From positions 1 through 64,000 of the forward strand of contig ML978175.1 in NCBI GenBank assembly GCA_010015745.1: 64,000 nt of DNA, read 5' to 3'. Both the position numbers and the translations under genes were made by a program. Source of the DNA: Setomelanomma holmii (Eukaryota > Ascomycota > Dothideomycetes > Pleosporales > Phaeosphaeriaceae). Below are positions 11,859-24,399 of the stretch, one piece after another (position 1 is the first letter of the stretch; every line of letters starts with the position of its first letter). The notes under the pieces were generated by a model. The model searched no databases. It was not told the origin of the DNA and was given only the letters and a program-made list of their open reading frames with translations.

Positions 11859-13762
11859 GTGCGGTGCGATCCATTTCGGAAGTACTGTATACAGCTGACA
11901 TGCACTTCGAGCCAGAAGTACCTCGTCGGCGTCGAAGATCATGGAGAGTACGCTTTAATGGACTTGCAATGGGGTGAGAACTCCTCGGGATCCGGCTCCT
12001 CATTCAGCAAACTGCTCATGGTTGAAACCCGTCGAAAACATCCGTACTTACCGCTTTCGTCGGAAAGATCGGATGCAAACTCTACTTTCGAACTGATAGG
12101 CCAATGGACGAGTAATTGTCTACAGAATCATAGGCGCTGAGCTTGGCCGAGGTTGGATCAGCCTAATACACCCAGACGTCTCATTGAGATATCTCTTGAG
12201 AGTGGAGAGCTTTCGTTACGTCTACGAACCACCGCTGACAACCTTACTGCGACCTCTTATGTTTGCTTAAGTCATTGTTGGGGAGGAGTATCGAGTACCA
12301 CACTCAAACGAGAAACCGTAGAAACCTTCTCTAAGTCGATAGCAATCCCTTCACTTCCTCCGACCTTTCTCGATGCCGTTGCTATCACCAAAAGGCTGGG
12401 CTATTACTATCTCTGGATTGATTCCCTCTGCATAATTCAAGACCCGCAAGACGACTGGGCTAGCCAAATCCCTCTCATGGGCGAAATTTACCGTCATTCT
12501 GCATTCAAAATTGCCGCTTCAAAGGCTAAGGATAGCAATGGTGGCTGCTTCACATCACGCAATTCCTTAGCCTACAGCTACTGCAGATTAGCAGATCTCG
12601 ATGCAGCCGATGATTGGTTCATTGGAGGCCAAATGGGTGATATAGCATTCGGTCCATCCTCGAACGACTTAAAGCGCTTGCCTCTTTTCACCAGAGGCTG
12701 GGTCGTGCAGGAGCGAACAATGTCACCTAGAACGCTATACTTCGGATCTGTGATGGTGCATTGGGAGTGTGTACAATGCACAGCATCAGAGATGGAACCT
12801 GAGCTTGCAAATACCTGGGCAACTTTTGAAGACATCAGAATCCCCTCGCAAAAGATTCCCGAAAAATACAAATGTTGGCATGGCCCCTGGGATCCGGCCT
12901 TAGGAAGCGTGAAGACCCAAATGCCACAAATCCTATCACTGGTCGGTCATGGCGAATACAAATTGTGGCAGACTTATTGGTGGAGCATTATCAAAACATA
13001 TAACTTACCTCATACCAGTTGACTTATACCAGCGATAAATGGCCAGCGATTTCTGCCTTAGCCGCGGAGGTTCAATATTGCAGCGGTCTCAAAATGAAGC
13101 ACGGTTTATGGTGGGAATACATGTATGACGAGCTGCTATGGTCCGCCGATGCCCATGGGAGGTTATCAAACGATACGCCTTCGTGGTCTTGGCTGTCGCT
13201 AGAGGGTAGAATATCCAAACTCTACAGCGTTGCGCTCAACAAGGAAAAGACTGCCACGATTCATGTCGAGGACGACGCATTCACTTCGAATCTAAGATCC
13301 ATCAAGGCCACTGCGCCGATGAGCAAGATTGAATCAGTGTCCGCGGCCTTGCACCGATACAAAGTGGTTGAGGACGACAAGCTAAAGCTCAAACTGAATT
13401 GGAATAGCGACATCCCCATGCAACAGCGCGTCTTTGCATGGGCTTTACAGTTCCAAACTGACGTGCAAGGAACGAAACGTCGCTGTCGGTCTTATCGCGG
13501 ACTCGTGATCGTTTCCGTGGACGAGGCAAAGACAGGATGGTCAAGAGTCGGATACTATGACTTTCACATTTGGGGCTTGAAATCTTGGCAGTACGGCAAG
13601 AATTGGGACAAGATGACCACCATTACGCTTGTATGGATCCCTCTTCCCATTACATCCCCCGGCAAATTCTTCGCAATTTCCGCGAGCGTCGTGCGCGGAA
13701 AATCATGGTGCGAACTGCAGCACTGCCTGCTTTTCTGTCCGTACATCAATACCCTACGTTAA
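11859..13762 (+). pseudogene. HET-domain protein gene, broken
   Basis: HET-domain (heterokaryon incompatibility) protein with its three signatures in one frame: VCLSHCWGG (about 12260-12287), YLWIDSLCIIQD (about 12408-12440) and RGWVVQERTMSPRTLYFG (about 12700-12745). Upstream in the same frame is the usual pre-domain FELIGQWTSNCLQNHRR, where the family normally continues H-x-x-C. Here the Cys position is a TGA stop (12138-12140), and no in-frame ATG lies between that stop and the HET core. After IIKTYNLPHT the frame ends at TGA near 13020. The expected continuation LTYTSDKWPAISALAAEV resumes in another frame (13019-13762), with no plausible donor before it, so an indel is likely. Family members trigger cell death on non-self recognition; this copy looks dead unless the assembly is wrong. 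Confidence 0.8.
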
Positions 13763-13871
13763 GCTACCGCAACTGAAGCGAACTGTCACAATGATGTCCT
13801 CAACAGACAGAGTTACAGCGACATAATCTCAATCCTTCAGGAAAAATATTGGTGAACTCCCATGCAAAACC

Positions 13872-14687
13872 TCAGCCAATAGCAACACTCCGCAGTGTGA
13901 AACGTCTGGATTGTTGTAACTTCTCCTCGAGCAACTGGGTGTTGTGGCTGCTCAGTTGTCTCGTGTCTTGCGCGAGTCGGTCGCTCTCGCCTCGGATAGT
14001 CGTGCCGTTTACCGCGAGGTGATCTGCTTCGATGGTCTTGAAGCTTACGATACCTCGATCAGGAGAGACCATCATGGTCTTTGCCAAGAAGTCTTGCATT
14101 ACCATGGCATTCTCCATGTTACTTCTTCGCCGCGACTCGGATGGTAAAGCCGTGATAGTCAGGAGGTAGGCCGGTTCAAAAGAGCCGTTGAACAACAAGC
14201 AAGTCGAATGCTGTAGCTCCAATGTGACCGACTCTCGGGGTACCCGAAAGCGCTTAGAAAGACGAGCAGTGAACTCAGTGACGAACGTATATTCGTCCTG
14301 GATCTGTGTCGTGTTAGCCATCTCTCAGGCCTCTCTGATGTGGGGACTGACCACTACGTTCGTGCGTATTTCAGCGACCACCGGTGCGCTTCTCATGACT
14401 CCCTCTTGTTGCGCCTCATCGAACCCACTCTTCACTGGGGAACGAACGGTAGATCGCTTCTGCGCTACACTCTTGCGCCGAAACTGCAGTCCAATAGACG
14501 ATGGTGTGCGGCTGAATCTCGACACCGGTGTCGAGATCTGGGCACTTTTTGGCGAGAGAGATTGTTGGTCACCATCTGAGCTAGCAGGAGACGTGGTTGA
14601 CAGCTTGTTGCTCGCAAGGTCAGCCATTGAAGAAACCTGAGACAGCTTTAGTTGTGGTAAGGCAAGCTGGGTCATGGTGGACGTCAT
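13872..14687 (-). CDS. MIF-like tautomerase-fold protein with N-terminal extension
   Basis: Two exons on the minus strand, 14352-14687 and 13872-14303, give 255 residues. The 48-bp intron (donor GTCAGT, branch CTAAC, acceptor ACACAG) removes an in-frame TGA and joins AEIRTNVV to IQDEYTFVTEF. Residues about 105-215 resemble macrophage migration inhibitory factor (MIF) proteins of ascomycetes: CLLFNGSFEPAYLLTITALP, then SPDRGIVSF and LAVNGTTI. In animal MIF the N-terminal Pro left after Met removal is the catalytic base. Here the domain starts about 100 residues in, after a Ser/Thr/Pro/Lys-rich segment, so that chemistry is unlikely without processing. A Gln-rich helical tail (EEKLQQSRRF) ends the protein. 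It is convergent with the HET pseudogene, 109 bp away. Confidence 0.75.
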
Positions 14688-16127
14688 GACTATGTAGATT
14701 GAATCAAGACCAGTTGAGTTTTGTATGAATAGAACTAGTGAAGGAGCTGGATATTGTGACTTGTGTTACCTTTCTCACAGTAAGGAGATAGCTTTTCTAT
14801 TAGAGAGAGAGAGAGCAAAGTATGCTATCATGCAGCTAGAACGCCAACAGGGCAGGGCTTTTGGAACTCGGATGGGAAAGGGGTACGCAAATCTCAAAGG
14901 CGGGCCTGAAAATCTTTCTAGGAACGAACAACGGTAGTGTACACTGGCTGGCGCCAATCGAACCCCTATGCAATGTAAGTCGATCACTGAATGCTGAGCG
15001 CCGACTTCGCCATCCAGTGCAAGGAAATGACACCAACGTTGAGAAATGATAGGACGATTCCTGCATGATAACGAAGTACGTCTGCCACAGCTTTTGTGAA
15101 GTGGCTGAACATGTGGTCTAGAGCTCGGAGGGTAAAGGCCGCTTATCTATTGGAGAATGAACAACCACCGCGCGCTTCAAAGTCAGCGCCTTGACGTGTA
15201 CGTGATTGAATCCGCAACAAGCAATTAAGTGGGGCTCAGAAGGTCTGGCTTGACTTTACTGATTGCCTATTTGAGCCTAAAAGTTGCCTATAGAGGCTTA
15301 ATTCCTACCTACATAGGTAAGTGCGTCTCTGAAGGTGAACGGATTGACTTGCTTGTTGCGGACTGTGGTACGTGAACTTAGTGCATATTGCAGTACGGCT
15401 CTAGCAGACGTTTAGCTTTCAGATTATATTTGAGGCGCGCATATAATACGAGTTTGACAGCCGCCACGGGACGCATCCCTGGCGGTTGATACCTCGTGGA
15501 TTTATTGAAAGATAAGACCCTTGCATATCAGCCGGACTAGTACGGATTCGACCACTTAAAACTCGCCAACTGTCCATCGGTCTATCATTTCCGTATGATC
15601 GGTATTCTGGAAAGCTTGATTGCTCTGAAGGATCGATGCGGCGTGTAAAACGTTGTCGTTCCCCTGTACCTGAGCGGAAATCGCCGTCATTGACTCCGCA
15701 TTTCTACGTCGCGCACACCTCGAGCGCCCGTCCATAGACTCACGTATACACATTTTGAACTTGTGAAATGCTCGTGTATGTCGGTCTATTTGTAAATGGG
15801 ATTATAAATTATGTAGCAGTCATTACAGACCACGGCTGCTGCGCGGCTTTCAGCGTCCGATTTCGCAAAACACACCGAGCACTGTCAGGCACGGTGATAG
15901 ACCGTAGCCCTCTAGTGTTCTGCCCCAGGTTCTCATCCCATCTTCCCTCTCGCGCTAGTACGTTCTGTTCTAGGCTTAGCGCCCAGCTCGCGCCTTTGTA
16001 CATAGCTCGCTCCTTCCATAGAACCAATACAACACGATTCACACATGTTCCATTCCTGGTCCTATTGACAAGCACCTCTGCTCTAGTTTTCCGGAGATAG
16101 CGCTGAATCTGTGTAGCTATAACGTGC
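14688..16127. other. Intergenic between divergent and converging neighbours
   Basis: No gene recognised. A purine run (GAGAGAGAGAGAG) lies near 14805. Around 15260-15320 short repeats TTGCCTAT and CCTACCTACATAGG give the look of a small decayed repeat. The right part is the 3' flank of the GT2 gene, and pyrimidine-rich plus-strand sequence at 15900-16080 has no ORF that can be supported. Confidence 0.35.
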
Positions 16128-19069
16128 TTAGTAGTTGAAGATCATCAATGATGGATTGAGTGCGATCGGGAGTAAGCAATGCATCGAGACGATGACGGAC
16201 CATCTGCGCAGCGTTAGTCGGGCGATAGTAGAACGAAGGTGCAGTACATACGGAAGAACACTCGTCAAACCAGAGATGTTCCAACCGCGCGGTGCAAATG
16301 CGCCAAGATAGATCATGGCCCCAACGGAGGCAAACATCAACATGTACATCCACTTGAAGCGTTTCCAGATCTTGGGGATCTCTTGGAAGAAGTTCGAGTT
16401 CTCTTTCTCCTTTGCCGTCGCGCCCCAGCTCATGTTGATGTTGAACATGTGGGCGCAGATAGCCATCAGAATGTGGAAAGATACTCCTCCAAAAAAGAAG
16501 ATGAAGAATGGAGTCCACTTGATGTTCTCAATCAGAGCCTGCATGAGTCCTGCTTCACCAACGCGATAACGCAGTACTGCGAAGCAGAGGTTGGACATCA
16601 CGTTGAAGACAATGACCAGGACAATGAAGACTGGAAGAAATGTTAGAGATTTCTCAGCGCAGGAAGAAGGGACGTCTTACCATCCCACGATTGAATGTAG
16701 AACTTGTCAAGGCTGCCGTTGAACCAACCGACGAGGAAGTAGTTCATGAATCCGAGGGGTACAGCTGAACCCAGAGCGTAGTCTAGCCACGTTAGCATGA
16801 TATCGACCCAAGTCATCACGATGCATACAGGAGAAGATGTATCCACAAATACTGATTTTCGACGACAGCTGAATCTTGGACCATAAGAATGTGCGGAAGA
16901 GCTTAGTGAGGGGTCCTCTCCAAAGCCACGTGTGTATAGGGTTAAAGACAAGCTCATTACACCCGTAGGCATATCTGCACGGGAAATCAGCTCAGGCACC
17001 TAAAACTGTTGTGCAGGTTTACTTACTTCTCCCAACGATCCAGCTCATCGAAGATTGACAGTGATACACCCTCTTTGAACCCGTCGCCGTGGTAGCTAGC
17101 AAGACGAACGACATTGCCACCAATCTGAAGGCGGAGGGCCATGTCAAAGTCCTCAGAGACGTGGCTCTCAGACCAGAAGCAATGGTAGTCGCTACCATCC
17201 TCGGGAGGATATGCGACCGATTGCATAGCTTGCCAGCGCAAGAAGGCGTTATGCCCGACGAATGGAGCGACCTCTCCGGATCCAGCAGAGAATCGGATAG
17301 CAGTGTATACGAGATTCGTGAAGTAGGTAATGCCATTCTCGAAGTAGTCCCACGATACCTGCATGACCCCGGTCGCATGTTGCACGATAGCCACCTCGGG
17401 TGAGAGGAACATCTCAGCGGCGCCATACATCAAGCAGTCCTTGGGCACGATGGTGTCTGAGTCGACGATGAGGATGAGTTCGCCCATACGGATGTTGCCG
17501 CCAGCCTTGACACGTGCATCATTCTTTACGACAGCGTCTAAAGCTTGCTGGTAGAGAGCATGTTCTTCGTCTGCGGTGACCTCACCGGCTTCGTTCACCA
17601 AGGCTTGCAGGGCATCCTCGACGCGATTTGACACGTTCAGCGCGAAGTTCATGTTGGATGCTTTCTTGAACTTTCCTCGGCGCAAGAAGCCTTCGTAGTT
17701 GTGCTTTGGTCGAGCGACCCATCCGATGTTGTTGTTCTTGTAGAACTCTAAAAAGACCGCGTTCTCCTCCTCACTTCGTAGGGCCATACCGTCGTCGTTG
17801 ATGAAGATCCTGGCAGTTCCGCCACGTGATTCGTAGTAAGATATCGCCGCTTGGAGACTGGCTACTGTCGGCTTGACAACGCCTTCGAGAGACTCCGTGT
17901 AGATGGGCATCTGAATGGTAATGCATGTTGGCTGGAAGCCAAGAGCACGTGCTTGACCAAGATCAGGCTTGATGGCTGAGTGGAAGCGACTGTTAGAGGT
18001 AATACCCGTGATTGGGCCAATGGTCTCGAAGATGTTTCCCCAGACGACGATAGCGAAATATAAGCCTAACGCAGTCCATACCGGCATGATGAGGATAAGC
18101 GCAAGACGTGGGTAGAAATGATCAATCATCGTTTGCATGATCAAGGCGCGGCCTCCGAGGCCGAGCACGAGACACAAGATTGAGAGTACTGCCAGGCCAA
18201 CATAGGCAGCACTGGTGAAGAATAGTGGTCGTGCCAGTGATTCTTTTGGAGCCTTGTCGAGGCTCTCGGGGTCTTCGATCACCTCATCGACCGCGATTTG
18301 AACCATCTGGGACTTGGTGTCCGAAGACTCCACTGTAGATGCTGGCTTGGACGCGTTGATGCTGTGCCCTTCCCAGTTGCCAAATGGTGACTTGCTGGTA
18401 CCCCAGACCAGGGCCAAGATTCTTGATTCGACTGCGGTGGCTTGCGACAGGATGTCACCCAGGTCATCGTGCCAGACCAAAAGAACTCTCTCCTTGCGAA
18501 CCAAGGCAGCATACTGGAACTTCCTGATGACCGTAGCTTCTGCTATCTCTGCCATAGACTGAAAGATCTGAATCTGAGAACCGTTCTGGAAAACCAATTC
18601 GGTCTCCTCTGGTTCCAGGACGTCGAAAATGGCCTGTGTGCCATCCGTCGACATCGTCATGGCTACTCCGGGATTGATCTTCCTCACTGCTGCAAGCAGG
18701 TCGGCATCGACGCTCTGGGGCTCGGTCACATACTCATCCGCGCCTTTTCGGATGAGAACACCTTCTGAGACGCCATCCCCACGGATCCAGCGCATAGAAC
18801 ATGCTTTGGCGTGAAGATGCTTGATGATCTGTCGTGAATGAGTATGGTTGCTCACGAACGTGGGAGGATATACGGACTGCTCTAAACCTTGACACTTCAT
18901 CAATCTTCGTGGTAAGTGGGCGAGAGTGCCGGCCAGTTGGAGTTTGGCTACCAGTTGGCGTTGCGAACGGATCCAACTGTATGGAGCCATTCGTGCTTGC
19001 CGCAAATGACTGCCTCCGTGAGGAGGTGTCGGGCGTGCGGACACCCACGGGATCCTTTTTGCGAAACAT
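16128..19069 (-). CDS. Membrane glycosyltransferase family 2 (polysaccharide synthase-like), one apparent frameshift
   Basis: Minus-strand exons 17027-19069, 16829-16974, 16681-16782, 16252-16630 and 16128-16203; the four introns are 46-52 bp and all keep frame (joins EKYAYGCNEL, IFSYYALGS, SWDVFIVLV, LPWSVIV). The product, about 914 residues, has a Ser-rich N-terminus (MFRKKDPVGVRTPDTSSRRQ), two membrane segments around residues 300-380, a GT2 core with INDDG, LIVDSDT and HVSEDFDMALRLQ, the RW pair in DELDRWEK, and several C-terminal membrane helices. This is the processive GT2 architecture of fungal Cps1-like synthases and of the GT2 described for hyphal growth on surfaces in Zymoseptoria. 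Product and donor sugar are unknown. The frame changes at the run of four C at 18777-18780: residues up to MFYALDPW read in one frame and DGVSEGVLIRKG in another, needing one base fewer (or two more). It may be an assembly error or an inactivating indel. Confidence 0.87.
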
Positions 19070-20669
19070 TTGGGTGAGTAACTGTCGCGATGGAAAGAGC
19101 TCTCAAGAATGAAAGATACAATGTTAGCTTCCGGCTAGATGGTGCGCCCCCGACAGGTGGAATTGTCAGACTCGAAAATGAGTAGATGCAGCCACACAAT
19201 ATGGGCGAAGGAGATACGGTCGTAGGTAAAATATGGATAGCACCCTCAGTTGAGCTACTACCGAGATGGCGCACTCAGCTTCCACTTCTAGGTCCGCAGC
19301 AAAACGCGAACCCAAAAGCCCATCGTGCTTCAGCCGCTCTCGGTTCCTTCAGCGTATCGATGTTCTCGAACCTAGATGCAGGTTCCCAATGACAGCTTGA
19401 CGGTAGCGAAACTCCATGCGGCGCTTTCTTTGCACCTAAAACTTGTCAATAGCGTCCCCTGATATTGCTATTCCGTTTGAAATCATGGCACGCTCCCTGT
19501 CAGAACCGAGGAAGACGCCGGCACCCTGCCTCGCTTGTTGTTATCATGAGTCCGCGGTTTGTTGGCACGCGGCACCGACCAATGCTGAGGCAAACTCAGT
19601 AAACCTGGCTCATGGGGTTGATGCTGTTGAATCAGTTGTGGCTGTTTCAATACATATTGAAGGCGTCTCAAGGCCCTGTACACGAGGGTCGGTGAAGGCG
19701 AGAGCTTAAGTGCCGCCATACCGTAGATCTCATTGGAGACTTCGCCAAGTTGAACCGCCCAGGCGCGGTCGGTCCACGGAGTCAGTGTTGCAGCAAGCCA
19801 AAACACCTACCAGATTTTGGTAGATGCTTCCAAATCTAGAATTGACTGCTGCAAAACATTCCCGATCAGGTTGTCTACAACCATCTTTTCAGTGCCATGC
19901 CAAGACCCTTGTCAGCCCGCGCTGGCAGCCTTAACTGAAGGACAATTGAAGGCGTTAGTGTGAAGTCGTCCTTATCTATGATTGTCCCGTTTCGCAGTCG
20001 AACCTTAGACGAAGCTAAGCCATTTGTGGCGGCCCAGAGTCCGCCTATCATCTTGGCGAACGATCTCCCGTCTCGCCTGCCCAACGACTAGCTTAAGATC
20101 ACACCTTCGATCGGGCCAGTACCTACGCCACATCTAAAATTATCGCTTCGTGGGGGCAACATATATCTTGATATCGCTGAAGAGCGATTGGCACGAGTCG
20201 CATCCCTGTTGATGCCCACCACGTCATTGGCCATCGGTCCGCTGGATCGACCTGAAGCTTAAACTGTAACACCTTGACAGGGATACCTATTGGAAATGCA
20301 TCTGGTACCTGGTTATGAGTCCTGCAGGGTATGCCGCAGAAGCTGCCGCGCAGTCTCCAAGATTTCTACGGGCATGTTGTGGCTGGCTGTCGTGTACTTC
20401 CCGTGACGGAAATGGAGCGTGCCGTACATCGATGTTGTCAAGACTCGTTCAGGCCACATTAAGCACGAGCGAACAGATTGCTGTTCAGCTCAACCTTGTT
20501 TGCCGTTGAGCTCGTCCATAGCTCAGATAAGGAACGAACTCTGGAATGGCAAGTTTAGCGCTGCCCATCTCACCTTCCATACCTTAGCGAAGAAGTATTG
20601 TCTCTATAGATTCTGGAGGAGAAGATCTCAGAAGATCGAAAAGGACCTTTCAGAAAACCTGACTACATT
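19070..20669. other. Intergenic between divergent GT2 and GH16 genes
   Basis: Holds both promoters. Minus-strand open frames at 19483-19806 and 19875-20084 have protein-like stretches (GLWAATNGLASSKVRLRNG) but no start, splice pattern or family motif that I can defend. Confidence 0.35.
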
Positions 20670-22454
20670 ATGGCCCCAACGGGTAGCAGATTCGGAGAGG
20701 ACATAGAGGTGATATACACACCCCACACGACCGAGCAGATGGCGCCCAACTCCGGCCTGCGACAGCCTTTTCACCACCAAGACTCCTCTCTAGATTCCGC
20801 AGTGGTATCAGGAATGTCCATCCCGGGAAGCAATATACGGAAGAAACCTCATACATTTCAGAGCTACAGACTGAGGGGGGAGTAAGAGATTCCTCGCCAG
20901 ACTCGCTTGGTTGACTCAATTGCTCATCATGAATACAGATATGTCAAGCCATGGGTCGATGACAAGAGACTTGGAAGGACCAGAATCGGGAACTGGATCA
21001 TACTTGGACTGTTTGCAGTTGGTCTCTGCCTCAGCGCATATATCATGTACACAGGCGTATTGGCTGCGAAAGTTCCAGATGTAAGTGTTTTACGCGAGAC
21101 CTGACCGGAACATAAGCTGACTCGTTATGACTAGCAATGTCTGATAATGGAGGATCACTTCAATACGCTCAGCAATGACAACTGGAATCACGAAGTGCAA
21201 ACCAGCGGTTATGGCAATGGCGAGTTTGACTGGACCACAGATGACCCGAAGAACAGCTTCGTGGACAAAGATGGGCTGCACATTGTGCCGACATTGACGA
21301 CGGAAACTACGTCCATCACTGAAGAGCAGCTGCTCAATGGCTACACGCTCAACATCACCTCAGCCGAGGGTGACGGATCGTGAGTGCCGCTTATAGCCAG
21401 ATGCAACGTACGTTCTTGCTATTAACACACATTAGCTGCACATCGAGCGATTATAAGTCATGCAGTGTCAGATCGAACGAGACATATGGCACCATCATCC
21501 CTCCTGTACGATCTGCGAGACTCACGACGAAAGGAAAGAAAAGCATCAAATACGGGCGTGTGGAGGTGGTCGCAAAAGCGGCCAAGGGAGGTAAGTCTAA
21601 TGAGGTACAACTTTCTTGGATTACACGCTGATAGTAAGCCGCATAGACTGGATCTGGCCCGCTATCTGTAAGTACAGGATGAAGGAATTAGACATAACCG
21701 TGCAGTATTGATCCGTACAGGGATGATGCCAGAAGACGAAGTTTACGGTGCATGGCCACGCTCTGGCGAGATTGACATCGCAGAGTTCCGTGGAAACGCC
21801 TACCCCTACCCAGAAGGTAAGATCTGCGTGGACCAGATATGTAGTTCATCGCTACGACATGTGTTCTAACATTATGTAGGCCGTGACTTCGTCTCCTCGA
21901 CATTGCATTGGGGTCCGAACTATCAAAACGATGCCTACATACAGACGCACGGAACGACATATATCCGTCGTGAAGACTTCACCTCTACCTTCCACACTTT
22001 CGGTCTCGAGTGGACCGAGGACTACTTGTTCATGTACCTCAACAACCAGCTGAAGCAGGTACAATACACCAAGTTCTCGGATAACAACAGGCTGTGGGAT
22101 AGAGGCGGCTTCGCAGGTGTCACCACAGGCAACGGCACGTTCTTCGAGAATCCGTGGGTGCGCGGCGGAGCCAACGCACCTTTCGATCAGAAATTCTACC
22201 TCATATTGAATGTTGCCGTTGGCGCGCAGAACGGCTGGTTCTGGGATGGCCGTGGTAAGAAGCCTTGGGTTGATGGAAGTAGTTATGCTGCGAGAGACTT
22301 CTGGAAAGGTATGTTTCTCATATTGGCCCGTCAAGGTGACGAGACTGACTTCATGTGTCTAGCAAAGGACCAATGGCTGCCCACTTGGGGCAAGGCCAAC
22401 GACCGCGGCATGACTGTCAAGTCAGTGAAGATGTGGCGATCCGGGAAGTGCTAA
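20670..22454 (+). CDS. GH16 beta-glucanase, type II membrane-anchored
   Basis: Eight exons: 20670-20881, 20939-21080, 21135-21379, 21436-21590, 21647-21667, 21721-21816, 21880-22308 and 22363-22454, giving 463 residues with every junction in frame. One exon is only 21 bp. Residues 1-89 are a polar cytosolic tail, about 90-113 a membrane helix (WIILGLFAVGLCLSAYIMY), and the rest a GH16 domain. Diagnostic sequence is DWIWPAIW, MMPEDEVYGAWPRSG and the catalytic EIDIAE (E275, D277, E280). Trp/Tyr-rich strands follow (STLHWGPNYQ, FGLEWTEDYLFMYL) and a C-terminal KMWRSGKC. GH16 enzymes of this kind act on beta-1,3-linked glucans, so a role in the fungal wall or in feeding is likely. No signal peptidase site or GPI signal is seen. 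The last intron (54 bp) has no stop in frame, so its retention would add 18 residues. Confidence 0.93.
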
Positions 22455-24036
22455 AGTAATGATAATAAAATACGCTTCGATGGATAGTAGACGTTGCGCA
22501 GAGGTATTGACATCACGGCGGGATAATGTAATTGCAGTTTAATTGAGATCGTTATTTGCTTCCCATACATCTCGAATTTTTCATCGAGATGATTCGCCGT
22601 CGCACAAACATACTTATTCGTGCCGAAAGCACGGCTACATAGAGTCTGCGCGATGCGCTTACTAGCGATCAGATTTTATCAACCCTCAATTTCAGTGCAA
22701 GCCGGGCGGACAGCGTACTTTGTCCTATTTGGATGGTTTTGCTTCAGTGCATTATTTTGGTCATCCCAACGCGAGCTTACTATCTACGCCCAGCAGCTCC
22801 TTTGATAGCTACATACTTGGCTGGCCAAAACAGGAAGTTCACATCCAAAGCAAGGCCGAAATCGATTGCGCCAACGCGCTTGCCAACAAGTCGAGTTCAG
22901 CCTCACGCGCTTAGGCTGGCAAGGCTGGCAAGGCTGATAAGCGCTAGGACACAATACAGACCTGGCATTAACCACCTGACATTACTCCGGTTCACAACAT
23001 GCGCATCTTCAATAAAGGGGATTCAGCCACCTAATAAGGGACTCGCTCATGCATTTTTTGCAAACTTACTTGTGCTTAAGGACTTCGTAGATAATTGAGA
23101 AGGGCTACGAGGTGGCGCAGCTGGAACGGCAAGGCCAAGGGGTACGACAATGCCGATAAACCGAACGCTGATTGAGTAGTGCGATTGGCAGCAAAGATAA
23201 GCTCGTTTCGAATCCTAAGATACACCATTCCGACCGCCGCGAATTTTGACATGTGCATCTCGAACCTTAGGTATGCAGACTCGGAATTGTCGGTATGCAC
23301 TCACTTGTGCCGCTGCACAGAATCGTGCACAGGATATTGTGTCTCTTCAATCGAAGCTCCAAGTTGCACTACAATGTCGCATGCGTTTCTCCACGCAAAA
23401 TGTTGCGCAGACAACGGCGCCCGGATCATTCTATCCTTAGTACACATAGAACACCGTCGTGTCCGGCTGCTCCTGCCTCAACTTCTTATTCTTGAGCTGT
23501 AGACTCAACCCCATAGCCCAAACTGCTAGCCCTGCCACGATCGAGAACGAGATACTCCTTTAGTGACGCCCAGCAAGAAGCGGCACGCAAGCATGCTTCC
23601 AAAGTCGTTGGTCTTCTATGTCAGAAGACAGACGATGGACCAAGCCATGCAAAACCCTAGTCATAATCAGCAACAGTAATTGCCTACTGAGATATCCTAT
23701 ACACCGCCCAGATACCATGAAGGCCTCACACGATTGAGTACCATATTCCAGGGTATTTGTCCCGCAAGTTATCTGATGAACAATATGGAGATGAGCGTAT
23801 TGTACTGGGTGCCCTTGAGACCAAGATCCTTATCGAGGGAGTTGAGTTTGGCATTGACGAGGGCATTGCGATCGAGGAAGTTGAAGCTATAATATCATCT
23901 TGTCAGTCTCACAATCTCATGCGAAAGCTATGCAACCTACAAGTACATTAGCCATAGCATAGTCTATGCATCAGCATGTCAGCAACATAGTCTATCGAGT
24001 GCATTTGGCAGACCTCACCAAAATGGTCCGATGCAG
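22455..24036. other. Intergenic, no gene recognised
   Basis: Short open frames only. A small tandem GGCTGGCAA repeat lies at about 22914-22937. A 64-codon plus-strand frame (23757-23951, with LSDEQYGDERIVLGALE) looks protein-like but starts at TTG and has no recognised partner exon. Confidence 0.35.
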
Positions 24037-24399
24037 CTACTTCACCAAAGCAATTTCGAGAGGATCGATCTTGCTGTGAGCACCACACTCGTCCACTTCG
24101 GTAGCCACAGCCAACTTCTCTGGAGCAACATCGGTCTCGGCTGTTCTCGTGCGCTCGATATCCTCGGGGTCCGTGATATGTGATGAAGTGAGCAAGTTTT
24201 GCCATGATATGTTGTTGAATGGAAGGCGCGTGAGAGCCTGTATGAGGCTCTCAGAGGCTGCCAAGGCACTAACTACGCGCAATCACGTGAGAGGTATCGG
24301 TGGAGCATCCACGCCCTTCAACAATATGACCTTCTCGTTGTTCACCGGCTCGAGACAACCGGTTGTGCCTGTACCTGAGACATGATCAATGGTAGCCAT
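24037..24399 (-). pseudogene. Possible small gene with one nonsense codon
   Basis: From the ATG at 24399 the minus strand reads 38 codons (MATIDHVSGTGTTGCLEP and onward to DAPPIPLT). A TGA at 24283-24285 interrupts, then 81 more codons follow in the same frame to a stop at 24037. The TGA would be an Arg codon before a C-to-T change. The family is not recognised. It lies in the same decayed region as the next HET pseudogene. It could equally be chance open sequence. Confidence 0.25.

Noticed and set aside
14283..14351. Stop codon in the MIF-like gene as a sign of a pseudogene
   Set aside because: The TGA lies inside a 48-bp intron with donor GTCAGT, branch CTAAC and acceptor ACACAG; splicing gives the expected family sequence.
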